Source: Flagellimonas alvinocaridis
GTDB lineage: Bacteria; Bacteroidota; Bacteroidia; Flavobacteriales; Flavobacteriaceae
Assembly (NCBI RefSeq): GCF_004916895.1
Contig: NZ_SNTZ01000001.1
Span: 590,263-654,262, forward strand
Length of the DNA: 64,000 bases
Direction of reading: 5' to 3'
Shown: one piece after another, positions 54,123 to 63,013 of the stretch
How the letters are laid out: every line of letters begins with the position of its first letter
How positions within the stretch are numbered: the stretch's first letter is position 1
Notes under the pieces: model-generated
What the model was told of the DNA's origin: nothing
Database searches by the model: none
What the model saw: the letters and a program-made list of their open reading frames with translations, nothing else
Position numbers and translations under genes: made by a program

Positions 54123-55961
54123 ATGCTTGAACTTGCGGGAATCATCATCCTTGGCATTATAGCACAGTGGGTGGCGTGGCGTTTTAAATTACCGGCAATT
54201 TTACCTTTGATACTTATAGGATTACTGGTAGGTCCAGTATCCACATTATATACTGAAGATGGGTCAAAACTGATTGAACCCATATGGAATGGTGAAAAGG
54301 GACTTTTTCCGGGCGAAGGGCTCTACTATTTTGTCTCTTTGGCCATCAGTGTGATTCTTTTTGAAGGAGGACTTACCTTAAAACGCGCAGAAATATCCAA
54401 TGTTGGCCCAGTAATTACCAAACTGATTACCATTGGCACTGTAGTCACCTTTTTTGGGGCTGGAGTGGCCACCCATTATATTTTTGGGCTTACATGGCAG
54501 ATTTCATTCCTTTTTTCCGCATTGATCATTGTGACGGGTCCAACCGTGATTACCCCAATTCTCAGGAACATACCTTTAAAAAAGGATGTCTCCGCCGTGT
54601 TGAAATGGGAAGGCATTCTAATTGATCCCATAGGAGCTTTGGTGGCAGTATTGGTTTTTGAGTTTATAAGCGTTGGTGAAGGGTCTACGTTTACACAAAC
54701 AGCATTGATCGAGTTTGGAAAAATACTATTGTTCGGAACCACCTTTGGTTTTACGTTTGCGCATGCATTGGCCTTTGCCATAAAAAGGGATTTTATACCA
54801 CACTATTTGTTGAATGTGGTATCGCTTTCCGCTGTATTGCTCGTTTATGTGGAATCTGATGTTTTTGCCCACGAATCAGGCTTGTTGGCCGTGGTGGTTA
54901 TGGGAATGGTCATGGGGAACATGAATCTACCCAACCTAAAGGAACTGCTCTACTTTAAGGAATCATTGAGTGTGCTGCTTATATCTATACTTTTTATCCT
55001 CTTATCTGCAAATATCAACATTGCCGATTTGGAGTTGATTTTGAATTGGAACACCGTTGCACTTTTTGCCGTGGTGGTTTTCATCATACGACCGCTGGGA
55101 GTTTTCTTGAGTGCGCAGGGGTCTAATTTAAAACTGAATGAAAAGCTTTTTATTGGCTGGGTAGGCCCAAGGGGTATTGTTGCCGCAGGTATTGCGTCAT
55201 TATTTGGTTCAAAGTTGTTGGCCAAAGGAGAACCCGGAGCGGAATACATCACCCCATTGGTATTTATGATTGTTTTGGGAACGGTCTTGCTCAATGCTAC
55301 CACGGCAAGACTTTTTGCCAAATTGGTGGGAGTGTTCCTAAAAAAATCGGAAGGTATTTTGATTATTGGCGCCTCTAGACTATCAAGGATCATTGGAAAT
55401 TATTTGCGGAAAAATAATAGACATGTAGTGTTGATAGACAATAACCAAACCAATGTGGACAAGGCCAAAAAACTAGGATTGGAAGCAATTACCGCCAATA
55501 TTTTTTCTGATACCCTTACCGACAACATTGAGTTGAACGATATGGGATATCTTATGGCACTTACAGGAAACTCGGACATCAATAAGTTTGCCATAGACAA
55601 GTTCCAAAAACAGTTTGGTGAAAATGGTGCCTTCCGGTTGGTGAACACAGAAGAAGTGAATAACCCAGATGTGAACCCCAAGGAAGGGTTGTTTTCCCAC
55701 ACCGATGACTTCATCAAACTAATGGATACGGTAAGGAAATACCCAGCCATACATGAAATTGATCTAAAGGATAAAGCACATTACGACAGTCTGATAGACA
55801 TTACCCAACAGGAGAATGACATCATTCCCGTGTTTACCAAATCGCCCAATGGGAGCATCGAAATCATACCAGCCAACAGCAAAGATTTTGAGCCCAAGGG
55901 AGACGGGTACAAACTGGTCTATTTGGGGAAACGTTTTTCCTCGGAAGAAGAGCCGGCCTAA
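54123..55961 (+). CDS. CPA1-type cation:proton antiporter with C-terminal TrkA-N/RCK domain
   Basis: A 612-residue protein. The first about 405 residues hold roughly twelve hydrophobic helices of the Na/H exchanger fold, with VTGPTVITPILRN (about 139-151) and the SFLFSALIIVTGP block typical of CPA1 proteins. A cytosolic Rossmann-like TrkA-N domain follows (about 415-530, GILIIGASRLSRIIGNYLRKNNRHVVLIDNN), then an uncharacterised tail. The nucleotide-binding glycine motif is degenerate. It likely exchanges Na+ or K+ for protons, with nucleotide gating. Monocistronic by position. Confidence 0.85.
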   Translation: MLELAGIIILGIIAQWVAWRFKLPAILPLILIGLLVGPVSTLYTEDGSKLIEPIWNGEKGLFPGEGLYYFVSLAISVILFEGGLTLKRAEISNVGPVITKLITIGTVVTFFGAGVATHYIFGLTWQISFLFSALIIVTGPTVITPILRNIPLKKDVSAVLKWEGILIDPIGALVAVLVFEFISVGEGSTFTQTALIEFGKILLFGTTFGFTFAHALAFAIKRDFIPHYLLNVVSLSAVLLVYVESDVFAHESGLLAVVVMGMVMGNMNLPNLKELLYFKESLSVLLISILFILLSANINIADLELILNWNTVALFAVVVFIIRPLGVFLSAQGSNLKLNEKLFIGWVGPRGIVAAGIASLFGSKLLAKGEPGAEYITPLVFMIVLGTVLLNATTARLFAKLVGVFLKKSEGILIIGASRLSRIIGNYLRKNNRHVVLIDNNQTNVDKAKKLGLEAITANIFSDTLTDNIELNDMGYLMALTGNSDINKFAIDKFQKQFGENGAFRLVNTEEVNNPDVNPKEGLFSHTDDFIKLMDTVRKYPAIHEIDLKDKAHYDSLIDITQQENDIIPVFTKSPNGSIEIIPANSKDFEPKGDGYKLVYLGKRFSSEEEPA

Positions 55962-56006
55962 AGCGCCTTTGTTTAGTTAAAAGCAAGGATAACCCCCTGA
56001 TTTTTA

Positions 56007-56043
56007 CCCATCCGTCAATTCAAAAGGGCCATTCGTCAATCGC
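56007..56043 (+). promoter_or_regulatory. Direct-repeat element A upstream of the first small lipoprotein
   Basis: A 37-bp element containing two CGTCAAT motifs (56013-56019 and 56034-56040), each preceded by CATCC or CATTC, with a start-to-start distance of 21 bp (two helical turns). A near-identical element lies at 56462-56498. A -7-like box TATTTTTA (56070-56077) begins 30 bp after the second motif. This layout fits the target of a dimeric activator, for example a LytTR-type response regulator (inference). Confidence 0.5.
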
Positions 56044-56106
56044 AACCCTTAATTAGGCGTTTGTCCAAGTATTTTTATCTCATTGAATAACATAAAATCA
56101 TATTCT

Positions 56107-56361
56107 ATGAGAAAAATTATTTTATTCCTTACTGCATCATGCTTTTATATTATTGGCTGCTCTAAAGATGACGATGGCCCCGAATGCGACTCATGTACCG
56201 TAGCAGGAGAAAAAGTAGAAATGTGTGATAATGAAGACGGGACATATACACTTTCCTATGCTGGAGAAACAGAAAAAGTAACACAAGAAGCGTTGGATCT
56301 ATTGGAAGTTACCGCCGAAGATTACTTGGACTTAATTTGTGCTTTGGGAGCAGGAAGCTAA
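56107..56361 (+). CDS. Small lipoprotein with cysteine pairs, paralogue 1
   Basis: An 84-residue predicted lipoprotein: MRKIILFLTASCFYIIGC, lipobox IIGC with Cys18. The mature part contains ECDSCTVAGEKVEMCDNEDGTYTLSYAGE and a late Cys in LDLICAL. The frame also opens 24 bases earlier, but ATG 56107 gives a clean signal peptide. It is clearly related to the gene at 56562 (shared C-x-x-C, E-x-CD-x-x-DGTYTL, late Cys). I recognise no named family. Conserved Cys pairs suggest disulfides or metal binding. It is preceded by direct-repeat element A. Confidence 0.7.
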   Translation: MRKIILFLTASCFYIIGCSKDDDGPECDSCTVAGEKVEMCDNEDGTYTLSYAGETEKVTQEALDLLEVTAEDYLDLICALGAGS

Positions 56362-56461
56362 ACTTCAATGTGACGTTCGACCCTAAAATGAATATGGTTT
56401 CTACCATAATGGGTTTTAATGAGTAATGGATAATCATTCTAATCGTTTTTAGAATTTTTTG

Positions 56462-56498
56462 CCCATCCGTCAATCCAAAAGGGCCATCCGTCAATTCG
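56462..56498 (+). promoter_or_regulatory. Direct-repeat element B upstream of the second small lipoprotein
   Basis: Near-identical to element A (one indel and two or so substitutions), again with two CGTCAAT motifs (second at 56489-56495). TATCTTTC (56524-56531), one base off TAnnTTTG, begins 29 bp after the second motif, the same spacing as in copy A. A hairpin GGACAT-GTTT-ATGTCC (56500-56515) lies between them. Confidence 0.5.
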
Positions 56499-56561
56499 CG
56501 GACATGTTTATGTCCATGATGAATATCTTTCCTTTTGATTATTAAACGTAAAATCAAAAAA

Positions 56562-56864
56562 ATGAAAGTGGTAGTATTTTCTGGGATAATCTTATGGGTT
56601 TTTGCGTCCTGCTCTTTTGATGCGGAACGATTTATTGAAGAAAATTCAATTTTGGAAGAAGCCCCGGAAGTAAGTAAAAACCTGGAATGTTTTTCTTGTA
56701 TGGCCAAAGATGGTATTGAATTGGAAATATGTGACCATTTGGACGGCACGTACACCCTATACCATGGCGATATTGAAAAATCCCTTACCAAGGACGATTT
56801 GGAAGGACATTCCGCCAAAGACTTTGTGGGTATCGGATGCCAATTGGAAAACTTGGAATTGTAA
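56562..56864 (+). CDS. Small lipoprotein with cysteine pairs, paralogue 2
   Basis: A 100-residue predicted lipoprotein: MKVVVFSGIILWVFASC, lipobox Cys17. The mature part has ECFSCMAKDGIELEICDHLDGTYTLYHGD and a late Cys in GIGCQL, aligned with the paralogue at 56107. A TTG-started extension (56535) is rejected because it places basic residues before the signal. Like its paralogue it follows a direct-repeat element, so the pair appears to be a duplication including the promoter. Function is unknown. Confidence 0.7.
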   Translation: MKVVVFSGIILWVFASCSFDAERFIEENSILEEAPEVSKNLECFSCMAKDGIELEICDHLDGTYTLYHGDIEKSLTKDDLEGHSAKDFVGIGCQLENLEL

Positions 56865-56927
56865 AGAACCTCCAGGTTATCAATCTAAGATATTGCCTGA
56901 GCTTGCTTTGACTTTAATAGACAGGAA

Positions 56928-57368
56928 ATGAAAATAAACGAAGCTTTAAAGGAGAAGAACAATCTTGTGAAAAAGCTCTTGGAGCTACAAAACAGGATTA
57001 TTACCTATAATTGTATTATTGAAGGGAATCCCAGGGCCTACGACCCAAAAGAGGTCATGGAAGAGCATAACAAAACCTTGGAAGCGTTGGTGGGCCTTAA
57101 AACAGGCATCACCCGGGCAAACCAACCCGTTCAAGATAAAATTTACCGCTTGTCCGAGCTTAAAAGCAAAATACGGTTTCTGAAAACCATTCCCACCACT
57201 GAAGGCAAGGCCCCCATGGGCAAAAACTATTATTCCAATTCTGAAATGTATATGTGGGAATCGGCAATCAAAGCAAAAGAGCGGGACCAGGACATTTTGG
57301 AATTGGAAAAAGAAACAGAAACGCTCCAAAAAGAACTGGACGCCCATAATTATAACACTACCATATAG
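56928..57368 (+). CDS. DIP1984-family protein
   Basis: A 146-residue mostly helical protein. The pattern MKINEALKEKNNLVKKLLELQNRIITYNCIIEG... GLKTGITRANQPVQDKIYRLSELKSKIRFL matches DIP1984-family proteins (coiled-coil, septicolysin-like by annotation), with the characteristic IxRxN segment around residue 62. The biochemical role is not established. It follows the second lipoprotein by 63 bp without an obvious promoter. Its C-terminal half is charged and likely coiled coil (EKETETLQKELD). Confidence 0.7.
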   Translation: MKINEALKEKNNLVKKLLELQNRIITYNCIIEGNPRAYDPKEVMEEHNKTLEALVGLKTGITRANQPVQDKIYRLSELKSKIRFLKTIPTTEGKAPMGKNYYSNSEMYMWESAIKAKERDQDILELEKETETLQKELDAHNYNTTI

Positions 57369-57599
57369 TAAAGTGTAGCACAGAAATGTAATTAATTGTA
57401 TTTATCCCCGAAGATAATCATCTGGAAGAGATAACGATTTACAAGACAACCCTGATTTTGTTTTAAAAGTCAACTTTCAAGAACGTCTTATTCAAGATTC
57501 AAAAAATAGGATTTAAAGTTCAAGAGAAGCTTGGTTACTCGGTTTAAAAATAGGATTGATTCAGAGTACGTGCTACATCCTTTTAAGGCATACTCCCCC

Positions 57600-59402
57600 T
57601 TAATCATTCAACTTTAAAACGGCCATAAACGCCTGCTGTGGAATTTCCACATTCCCTACTTGTCGCATACGTTTTTTCCCTTTTTTCTGCTTTTCCAGAA
57701 GTTTTCGCTTTCGGGAAATATCTCCACCATAACACTTGGCGGTAACATCTTTTCGCAACGCCTTGATGGTTTCCCGGGAAATGATTTTGGAGCCAATGGC
57801 TGCCTGTATCGGAATATCAAACTGCTGCCTTGGGATAAGCTCCTTTAGTTTTTCGCACATTTTCTTGCCAATGGTGTGGGCATTGTCAAAATGCACCAAA
57901 GCCGACAGGGCATCAACAGGCTGTGCATTTAATAAAATATCTACCCGTACCAGCTTGGATACGCGCATTCCAATGGGTGAATAATCAAAAGAGGCATACC
58001 CTTTTGAAACGGTTTTCAAACGGTCGTAAAAGTCAAAAACGATTTCGGCGAGGGGCATATCAAAAATAAGCTCTACCCGTTCCGTAGTCAAATAGGTCTG
58101 GTTAACAATCTGTCCACGCTTTTCGATACAGAGTGACATGACGTTCCCCACAAAATCGGATTTGGTAATGATCGTGGCCTTGATGTAGGGCTCTTCCACA
58201 CGATCTACTGTGGAAGGGTCGGGCAAGTCAGAGGGATTGTTGACAATTACAGCGGTTTCCCTGTCCTTGGTGGTAAAGGCATGGTAGCTTACGTTGGGTA
58301 CCGTGGTGATCACGGTCATATCAAACTCACGCTCCAGACGCTCCTGGATGATTTCCATATGCAACATGCCCAAGAACCCACATCGGAAGCCAAAGCCCAA
58401 AGCGGCACTGCTTTCCGGGGTAAAGACCAAGGAAGCATCATTAAGCTGCAATTTCTCCATTGAGGAGCGCAGTTCTTCAAAATCTTCGGTGTCCACAGGA
58501 TAAATCCCGGCAAAAACCATAGGTTTTACATCCTCAAAACCTTCAATGGCATTTTTGGTGGGATTTGCAGAATCTGTAATTGTATCTCCCACTTTTACTT
58601 CGCGGGCATCCTTGATACCGGTGATCAAATAGCCTACATCACCCGCAGATATTTTTGGTTTTGGTAACTGCTTTAGCTTCAATGTACCAATCTCATCGGC
58701 TTCATAAGATTTTCCAGTGGCCACGAACTTAATTTTCTGACCCTTTCTAATTTCTCCATTGATGACCCTAAAATAGGTCTCAACCCCTCGGAAGGGATTA
58801 TAAACAGAATCAAAGACCAAGGCCTGCAATGGTTCATCTATATTGCCTTTTGGAGGAGGGATACGTTCAATAATGGCATTTAGAATCTCCTCGATACCTA
58901 TCCCTGTCTTGGCACTGGCCGGAATTACTTCCTCGGGCCTACAACCCAAAAGATCAACAATATCGTCGGTAACTTCCTCGGGGTTGGCGCTGGGCAAATC
59001 CACTTTGTTAAGAACAGGAATGATTTCCAAGTCATTTTCCAAGGCCAAATAAAGGTTGGAAATGGTCTGTGCCTGTATGCTCTGTGCTGCATCGACTACC
59101 AAAAGCGCCCCTTCACAGGCTGCAATGGAACGGGAGACCTCGTAGGAGAAATCCACGTGGCCAGGAGTGTCTATCAAATTAAGGACATATGTTTCTCCAT
59201 TGTGCACATACTCCATTTGTATGGCATGACTTTTAATGGTAATACCACGCTCGCGCTCCAAGTCCATACTGTCCAATAATTGGTCCTGCTTCTCGCGTTC
59301 GGTAACAGACCCAGTAAAGTCCAATAAGCGGTCGGCCAAGGTACTCTTACCATGGTCTATATGTGCAATGATGCAAAAATTCCTAATCTTCTCCATATCC
59401 AT
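57600..59402 (-). CDS. lepA: Elongation factor 4 (LepA)
   Basis: A 600-residue translational GTPase that acts on ribosomes during biogenesis and stress. G motifs: G1 AHIDHGKST (about 13-21), G2 within RERGITIK, G3 DTPGHVD (about 78-84), G4 NKVD (about 132-135). The C-terminal LepA-specific domain ends [38 protein letters not shown]. Starts at 59402 or 59396 are both possible (MDMEK or MEK). Promoter: -7 TATATTTG at 59438-59445. Confidence 0.97.
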   Translation of the reverse strand: MDMEKIRNFCIIAHIDHGKSTLADRLLDFTGSVTEREKQDQLLDSMDLERERGITIKSHAIQMEYVHNGETYVLNLIDTPGHVDFSYEVSRSIAACEGALLVVDAAQSIQAQTISNLYLALENDLEIIPVLNKVDLPSANPEEVTDDIVDLLGCRPEEVIPASAKTGIGIEEILNAIIERIPPPKGNIDEPLQALVFDSVYNPFRGVETYFRVINGEIRKGQKIKFVATGKSYEADEIGTLKLKQLPKPKISAGDVGYLITGIKDAREVKVGDTITDSANPTKNAIEGFEDVKPMVFAGIYPVDTEDFEELRSSMEKLQLNDASLVFTPESSAALGFGFRCGFLGMLHMEIIQERLEREFDMTVITTVPNVSYHAFTTKDRETAVIVNNPSDLPDPSTVDRVEEPYIKATIITKSDFVGNVMSLCIEKRGQIVNQTYLTTERVELIFDMPLAEIVFDFYDRLKTVSKGYASFDYSPIGMRVSKLVRVDILLNAQPVDALSALVHFDNAHTIGKKMCEKLKELIPRQQFDIPIQAAIGSKIISRETIKALRKDVTAKCYGGDISRKRKLLEKQKKGKKRMRQVGNVEIPQQAFMAVLKLND

Positions 59403-59437
59403 CGGTTGTCAATCCAAAAGCAGATTGATAGCAACTG

Positions 59438-59465
59438 CAAATATAGCTGTTTTAGCTACCTGCAA
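59438..59465 (-). promoter_or_regulatory. Promoter of lepA
   Basis: On the minus strand, TTG (59463-59465) and TATATTTG (59438-59445) are 17 bp apart, fitting the Bacteroidota promoter. The start codon lies 35 bases further on. Confidence 0.5.
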
Positions 59466-59520
59466 ATGCTTTTTTACAAATAAGAAAAAGAGCGCTGTAT
59501 ATCGCTCTGAAATTATTTCT

Positions 59521-59528
59521 TAGATTTG
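59521..59528 (+). promoter_or_regulatory. -7 promoter box of the outer-membrane barrel gene
   Basis: TAGATTTG matches TAnnTTTG, 20 bases before the ATG at 59549; no -33 TTG was found. It is divergent from the lepA promoter within a 146-bp gap. Confidence 0.4.
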
Positions 59529-59548
59529 AGGTTCAACCCAATCTGTAA

Positions 59549-61969
59549 ATGAAGCACATCACCTATATTTTGTTATTGGTGTTTTTGGTGTCCAACAATC
59601 TCGTTGCGCAGACCTATCAGATAACGGGAAAGGTAGTGGACGAACAGAACCAAATCATTCCCTTTGCCAACATTTTGCTATTACAGGCCACCGATACCAC
59701 TTTTGTGAAGGGAACTTCAGCAGATGACAATGGTGTTTTTGTCCTTGTTGGGGTTGAACCGGACCTGTATTTGTTGCAAGCCAGTTATGTGGGTAGGGGG
59801 TCGGAACCTCGGGCTTTGGACATAGCCAAAGATGTTTCCCTTGGGGCACTCATCATACCCTTGGAGACCAATGCACTTGATGAAGTGGTTGTTACGGCAC
59901 AACGGCCAAAACTCCAAAAACTCCCAGACAGACTGGTCTTTTCAGTAGAGAATACGGTTATTTCGCAGGGAACCTCTTGGGATATCCTGAAAAGCACTCC
60001 AGGAGTCATTGTGAACCAAGATGAGTTATTGATTCGTGGACAAAATGCAACAGTTTACCTGAACGACAGAAAGGTACAATTGTCCGGACAGGAGGTTCAG
60101 GATTTGTTACAGGGCCTTTCCGGGACCAATATAAAATCGGTGGAGGTCATTGCCAATCCCCCGGCACGTTACGATGCGGAAGGAGGTCCTATTTTGAACA
60201 TTGTCACCAACAAGAACATAGTCCCCGGGTACAAGGGGAGCCTCAACGGAACCTACACCCAAGCCATATTCCCAAAATTCAGTTTGGGAACCAGCCATTA
60301 TTATAAGACGGACAAGCTTCATTTGTTCGCCAACTACAGTATCAATCCGCAGAAAGAAGTACGAAAAACGGATAAGGACATCCATTTTATGGATGCCACC
60401 AACACCGTTTTTTCACAATGGGATACCAAATACAACCAGACCAAAAAGACGCAGTCGCATAACGCCAACATTATCTTGGATTATGATTTGGATGACCGCA
60501 ATAGTTTAAACCTGACCTCCAACTTGGTGTTCAACCCAGACCAAGACCAACAGACCCGATTGGTCAATGATATGCGCAATGGAATGGGACAACTGGATTC
60601 CACGTTTACCACGCACAATAATGCTATGTTGGACAACACCAACTTGGCCTTTGACCTGACCTACGTGCATAACCTGAAGAAAGAAGGGGCCCGACTGAGT
60701 GCCAATGGCCACTACACCAATTATAATGGGACATATTTTCAAAATCTGGCTTCAGACTATTATGATGCCAGTGGGGGTTTTTTGCGCAGTTTTGGGTTTG
60801 ATTCCGATTCGCGGCAGGACATAGAAATCTTTACTGGGCAACTGGATTATTCCACACCCATTGGTAATGCCTCGTTGGAGACCGGGGCTAAAATTTCCTC
60901 CATTGCGTCCGAGAGCCAAGTGGACTTTTTCAACTTTACGGGGAGCAGCAGTACGGTGGACGCCACCTTGTCCGACCGATATCTGTATGACGAAAATGTA
61001 TATGCTGCCTATTTGAGCTTTGTGAAGAACTGGGAAAAATGGTCCATGAAACTAGGGTTGCGCGGTGAGCTTACCGAAGCAGAAGGAAGATCCCTGACCT
61101 TGAATCAGACCAACACCCAGGATTTCTTTGAGCCGTTTCCGTCCTTGTACGTGTTGTATAGTCCTTCGGTAAACCATAGTTTTTCTTTTGATTATGGTAG
61201 AAATGTAAACCGGCCCAAATACAACGACCTAAATCCTTTCCGGTTTTTCTTCAATGAAAATGACTATGAAGAGGGGAACCCAAGGCTCACCCCGAACTTC
61301 AGCAACAATTTTAATCTCAACTATACCCTCAACAGCGAATATTTCTTCGACATCTATTATAGGGACAACGGAAGTAATATTGCTGATTTGGTCTTTCAGG
61401 ACAACGACAACCAGACATTGGTGGAATTAAAGCAAAATGTGTTGGAAAGTACCTCCTACGGATTGGACTTTACGCTGAGCAAGACCATTTTGCCATCGTG
61501 GTTCGTCTATGCCTACACCTCTTTTTTTCATGAAGAGGAGACTTTTTTGGCCGTGGAGAGCAACAATGTTGAATACACCAACGAAGTGGACGGCGTTTAT
61601 GGCTATTTGGCCAACTACCTTACCCTTTCCAAGGATGGAACCTTCACGGGTGAGGTGACTTTTACCTATATCTCACAATTTTTGTTCGGGTCCTATATTT
61701 CCGATGAGCAGATGAACTTGACGTTAGGGCTTCGCAAGTCACTTTTCAACAACAGGGCCACCATTTCCATAGCGGCAGAGGATATTTTGGAGCAGTATGT
61801 GCCCACCTATCGATCACAGTATCTAAATCAGGACAATTTCTACCGAAGAAGACCCGAAACCCAGTTCATCCGTGTGGGCTTTACCTATAATTTTGGGAAC
61901 TTCAGGTTAGAGGACAACCAGCGTGGAATCGATAAAAAGGAGCGTGATAGGCTCCAAGCCACGGAATAA
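59549..61969 (+). CDS. TonB-dependent-receptor-like outer-membrane barrel protein
   Basis: An 806-residue outer-membrane protein with a signal peptide (MKHITYILLLVFLVSNNLVAQ). Residues about 22-105 are a carboxypeptidase-regulatory-like plug-associated domain (YQITGKVVDEQNQIIPFANILL), followed by a short plug (DEVVVTAQRPKLQKLPDRLVF ... VIVNQDELLIRGQNATVYLND, about 111-180). A large barrel follows, of the outer membrane protein beta-barrel family type (PF14905-like), with an aromatic-rich end VGFTYNFGNFRL. The ligand is not known. There is no TonB box or SusD partner next to it. Confidence 0.82.
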   Translation: MKHITYILLLVFLVSNNLVAQTYQITGKVVDEQNQIIPFANILLLQATDTTFVKGTSADDNGVFVLVGVEPDLYLLQASYVGRGSEPRALDIAKDVSLGALIIPLETNALDEVVVTAQRPKLQKLPDRLVFSVENTVISQGTSWDILKSTPGVIVNQDELLIRGQNATVYLNDRKVQLSGQEVQDLLQGLSGTNIKSVEVIANPPARYDAEGGPILNIVTNKNIVPGYKGSLNGTYTQAIFPKFSLGTSHYYKTDKLHLFANYSINPQKEVRKTDKDIHFMDATNTVFSQWDTKYNQTKKTQSHNANIILDYDLDDRNSLNLTSNLVFNPDQDQQTRLVNDMRNGMGQLDSTFTTHNNAMLDNTNLAFDLTYVHNLKKEGARLSANGHYTNYNGTYFQNLASDYYDASGGFLRSFGFDSDSRQDIEIFTGQLDYSTPIGNASLETGAKISSIASESQVDFFNFTGSSSTVDATLSDRYLYDENVYAAYLSFVKNWEKWSMKLGLRGELTEAEGRSLTLNQTNTQDFFEPFPSLYVLYSPSVNHSFSFDYGRNVNRPKYNDLNPFRFFFNENDYEEGNPRLTPNFSNNFNLNYTLNSEYFFDIYYRDNGSNIADLVFQDNDNQTLVELKQNVLESTSYGLDFTLSKTILPSWFVYAYTSFFHEEETFLAVESNNVEYTNEVDGVYGYLANYLTLSKDGTFTGEVTFTYISQFLFGSYISDEQMNLTLGLRKSLFNNRATISIAAEDILEQYVPTYRSQYLNQDNFYRRRPETQFIRVGFTYNFGNFRLEDNQRGIDKKERDRLQATE

Positions 61970-61992
61970 TACCTTGATTTTCGGGTATTTTG

Positions 61993-62000
61993 TACTTTTG
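61993..62000 (+). promoter_or_regulatory. -7 promoter box of dusB
   Basis: TACTTTTG fits TAnnTTTG. A TTG at 61974-61976 lies 16 bp upstream. The dusB TTG start is 20 bases after the box. Confidence 0.45.
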
Positions 62001-62020
62001 CAGTCCAAAAAAGATAGGAT

Positions 62021-63013
62021 TTGCCAAAAATTGGAAACATAGAACTACCTGATTTTCCGTTGCTTCTTGCCCCCATGGAAGATGTGAGCGACCCTCCATT
62101 TCGTGCTTTATGCAAGGAACAAGGGGCCGATGTGGTGTACACCGAGTTCATTTCATCGGAAGGCTTGATCAGGGATGCCGCCAAAAGTGTCATCAAACTG
62201 GACATTTATGAGAAGGAGCGCCCAGTGGGCATCCAGATATTTGGTGCAGAGCTGGATTCCATGTTGCAGGCAGTGGATATTGTTGAAAAATCCAACCCGG
62301 ATATCATCGATATCAATTTTGGCTGTCCGGTAAAGAAAGTGGTCTGCAAGAATGCAGGGGCCGGCATTCTACGGGATATTCCCCTTATGGTAAAATTGAC
62401 CGAGGAAATTGTAAAGCGCACAAAACTGCCGGTTACGGTAAAAACACGTTTGGGTTGGGACGCCAATTCCATAAAAATCGTTGAGGTTGCAGAGCGACTT
62501 CAGGATGTGGGTACCCAGGCCATATCCATCCATGGGCGTACCCGGGTACAGATGTACAAAGGTGAGGCCGATTGGAAACCCATTGCCGAGGTCAAGAACA
62601 ACCCCAGAATGCATATTCCCGTTTTTGGAAATGGCGATGTGGATACCCCCGAAGCTGCGGTTAAAATGCGGGATGAATATGGATTGGACGGCGCTATGAT
62701 CGGTCGTGCCAGCATAGGCTATCCTTGGTTCTTTAAGGAAGTGAAGCACTATTTCAAGACGGGTACCCATCTACCACCCCCTACCATGGAAGAACGTGTG
62801 GAAGCCGCCCGTAGACATCTTCAAATGTCCATTGATTGGAAGGGAGAAAAGTTGGGGGTTTTTGAAACCCGCAGGCATTATACCAATTACTTCAAAGGTA
62901 TTCCCCATTTCAAGGAATATCGGATGAAGATGGTCACCAGTGACGAATCTGCTGATGTGTTTGCCGCTTTTGATGAAGTTTTGGAGAAGTTTGGCGACTT
63001 TCAGTTTGCCTAG
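62021..63013 (+). CDS. dusB: tRNA-dihydrouridine synthase B
   Basis: A 330-residue FMN-dependent enzyme that reduces uridine to dihydrouridine in the tRNA D-loop. Visible DUS motifs are LLAPMEDVSDPPFR (about 14-27), DINFGCPVKKVVCKNAGAG with the catalytic Cys (about 91-110), IHGRTRVQMYKG (about 166-177), FGNGDV and GAMIGRASIGYPW (about 226-238). The start is TTG; the frame has no ATG before the first conserved block, and a promoter lies at proper distance. Its TAG stop shares the CTAG sequence with the stop of the convergent permease gene. Confidence 0.93.
   Translation: MPKIGNIELPDFPLLLAPMEDVSDPPFRALCKEQGADVVYTEFISSEGLIRDAAKSVIKLDIYEKERPVGIQIFGAELDSMLQAVDIVEKSNPDIIDINFGCPVKKVVCKNAGAGILRDIPLMVKLTEEIVKRTKLPVTVKTRLGWDANSIKIVEVAERLQDVGTQAISIHGRTRVQMYKGEADWKPIAEVKNNPRMHIPVFGNGDVDTPEAAVKMRDEYGLDGAMIGRASIGYPWFFKEVKHYFKTGTHLPPPTMEERVEAARRHLQMSIDWKGEKLGVFETRRHYTNYFKGIPHFKEYRMKMVTSDESADVFAAFDEVLEKFGDFQFA

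Noticed and set aside
57369..57599. Possible small gene or RNA between the DIP1984-like gene and lepA
   Set aside because: No convincing frame, promoter or hairpin was seen in this 231-bp gap.
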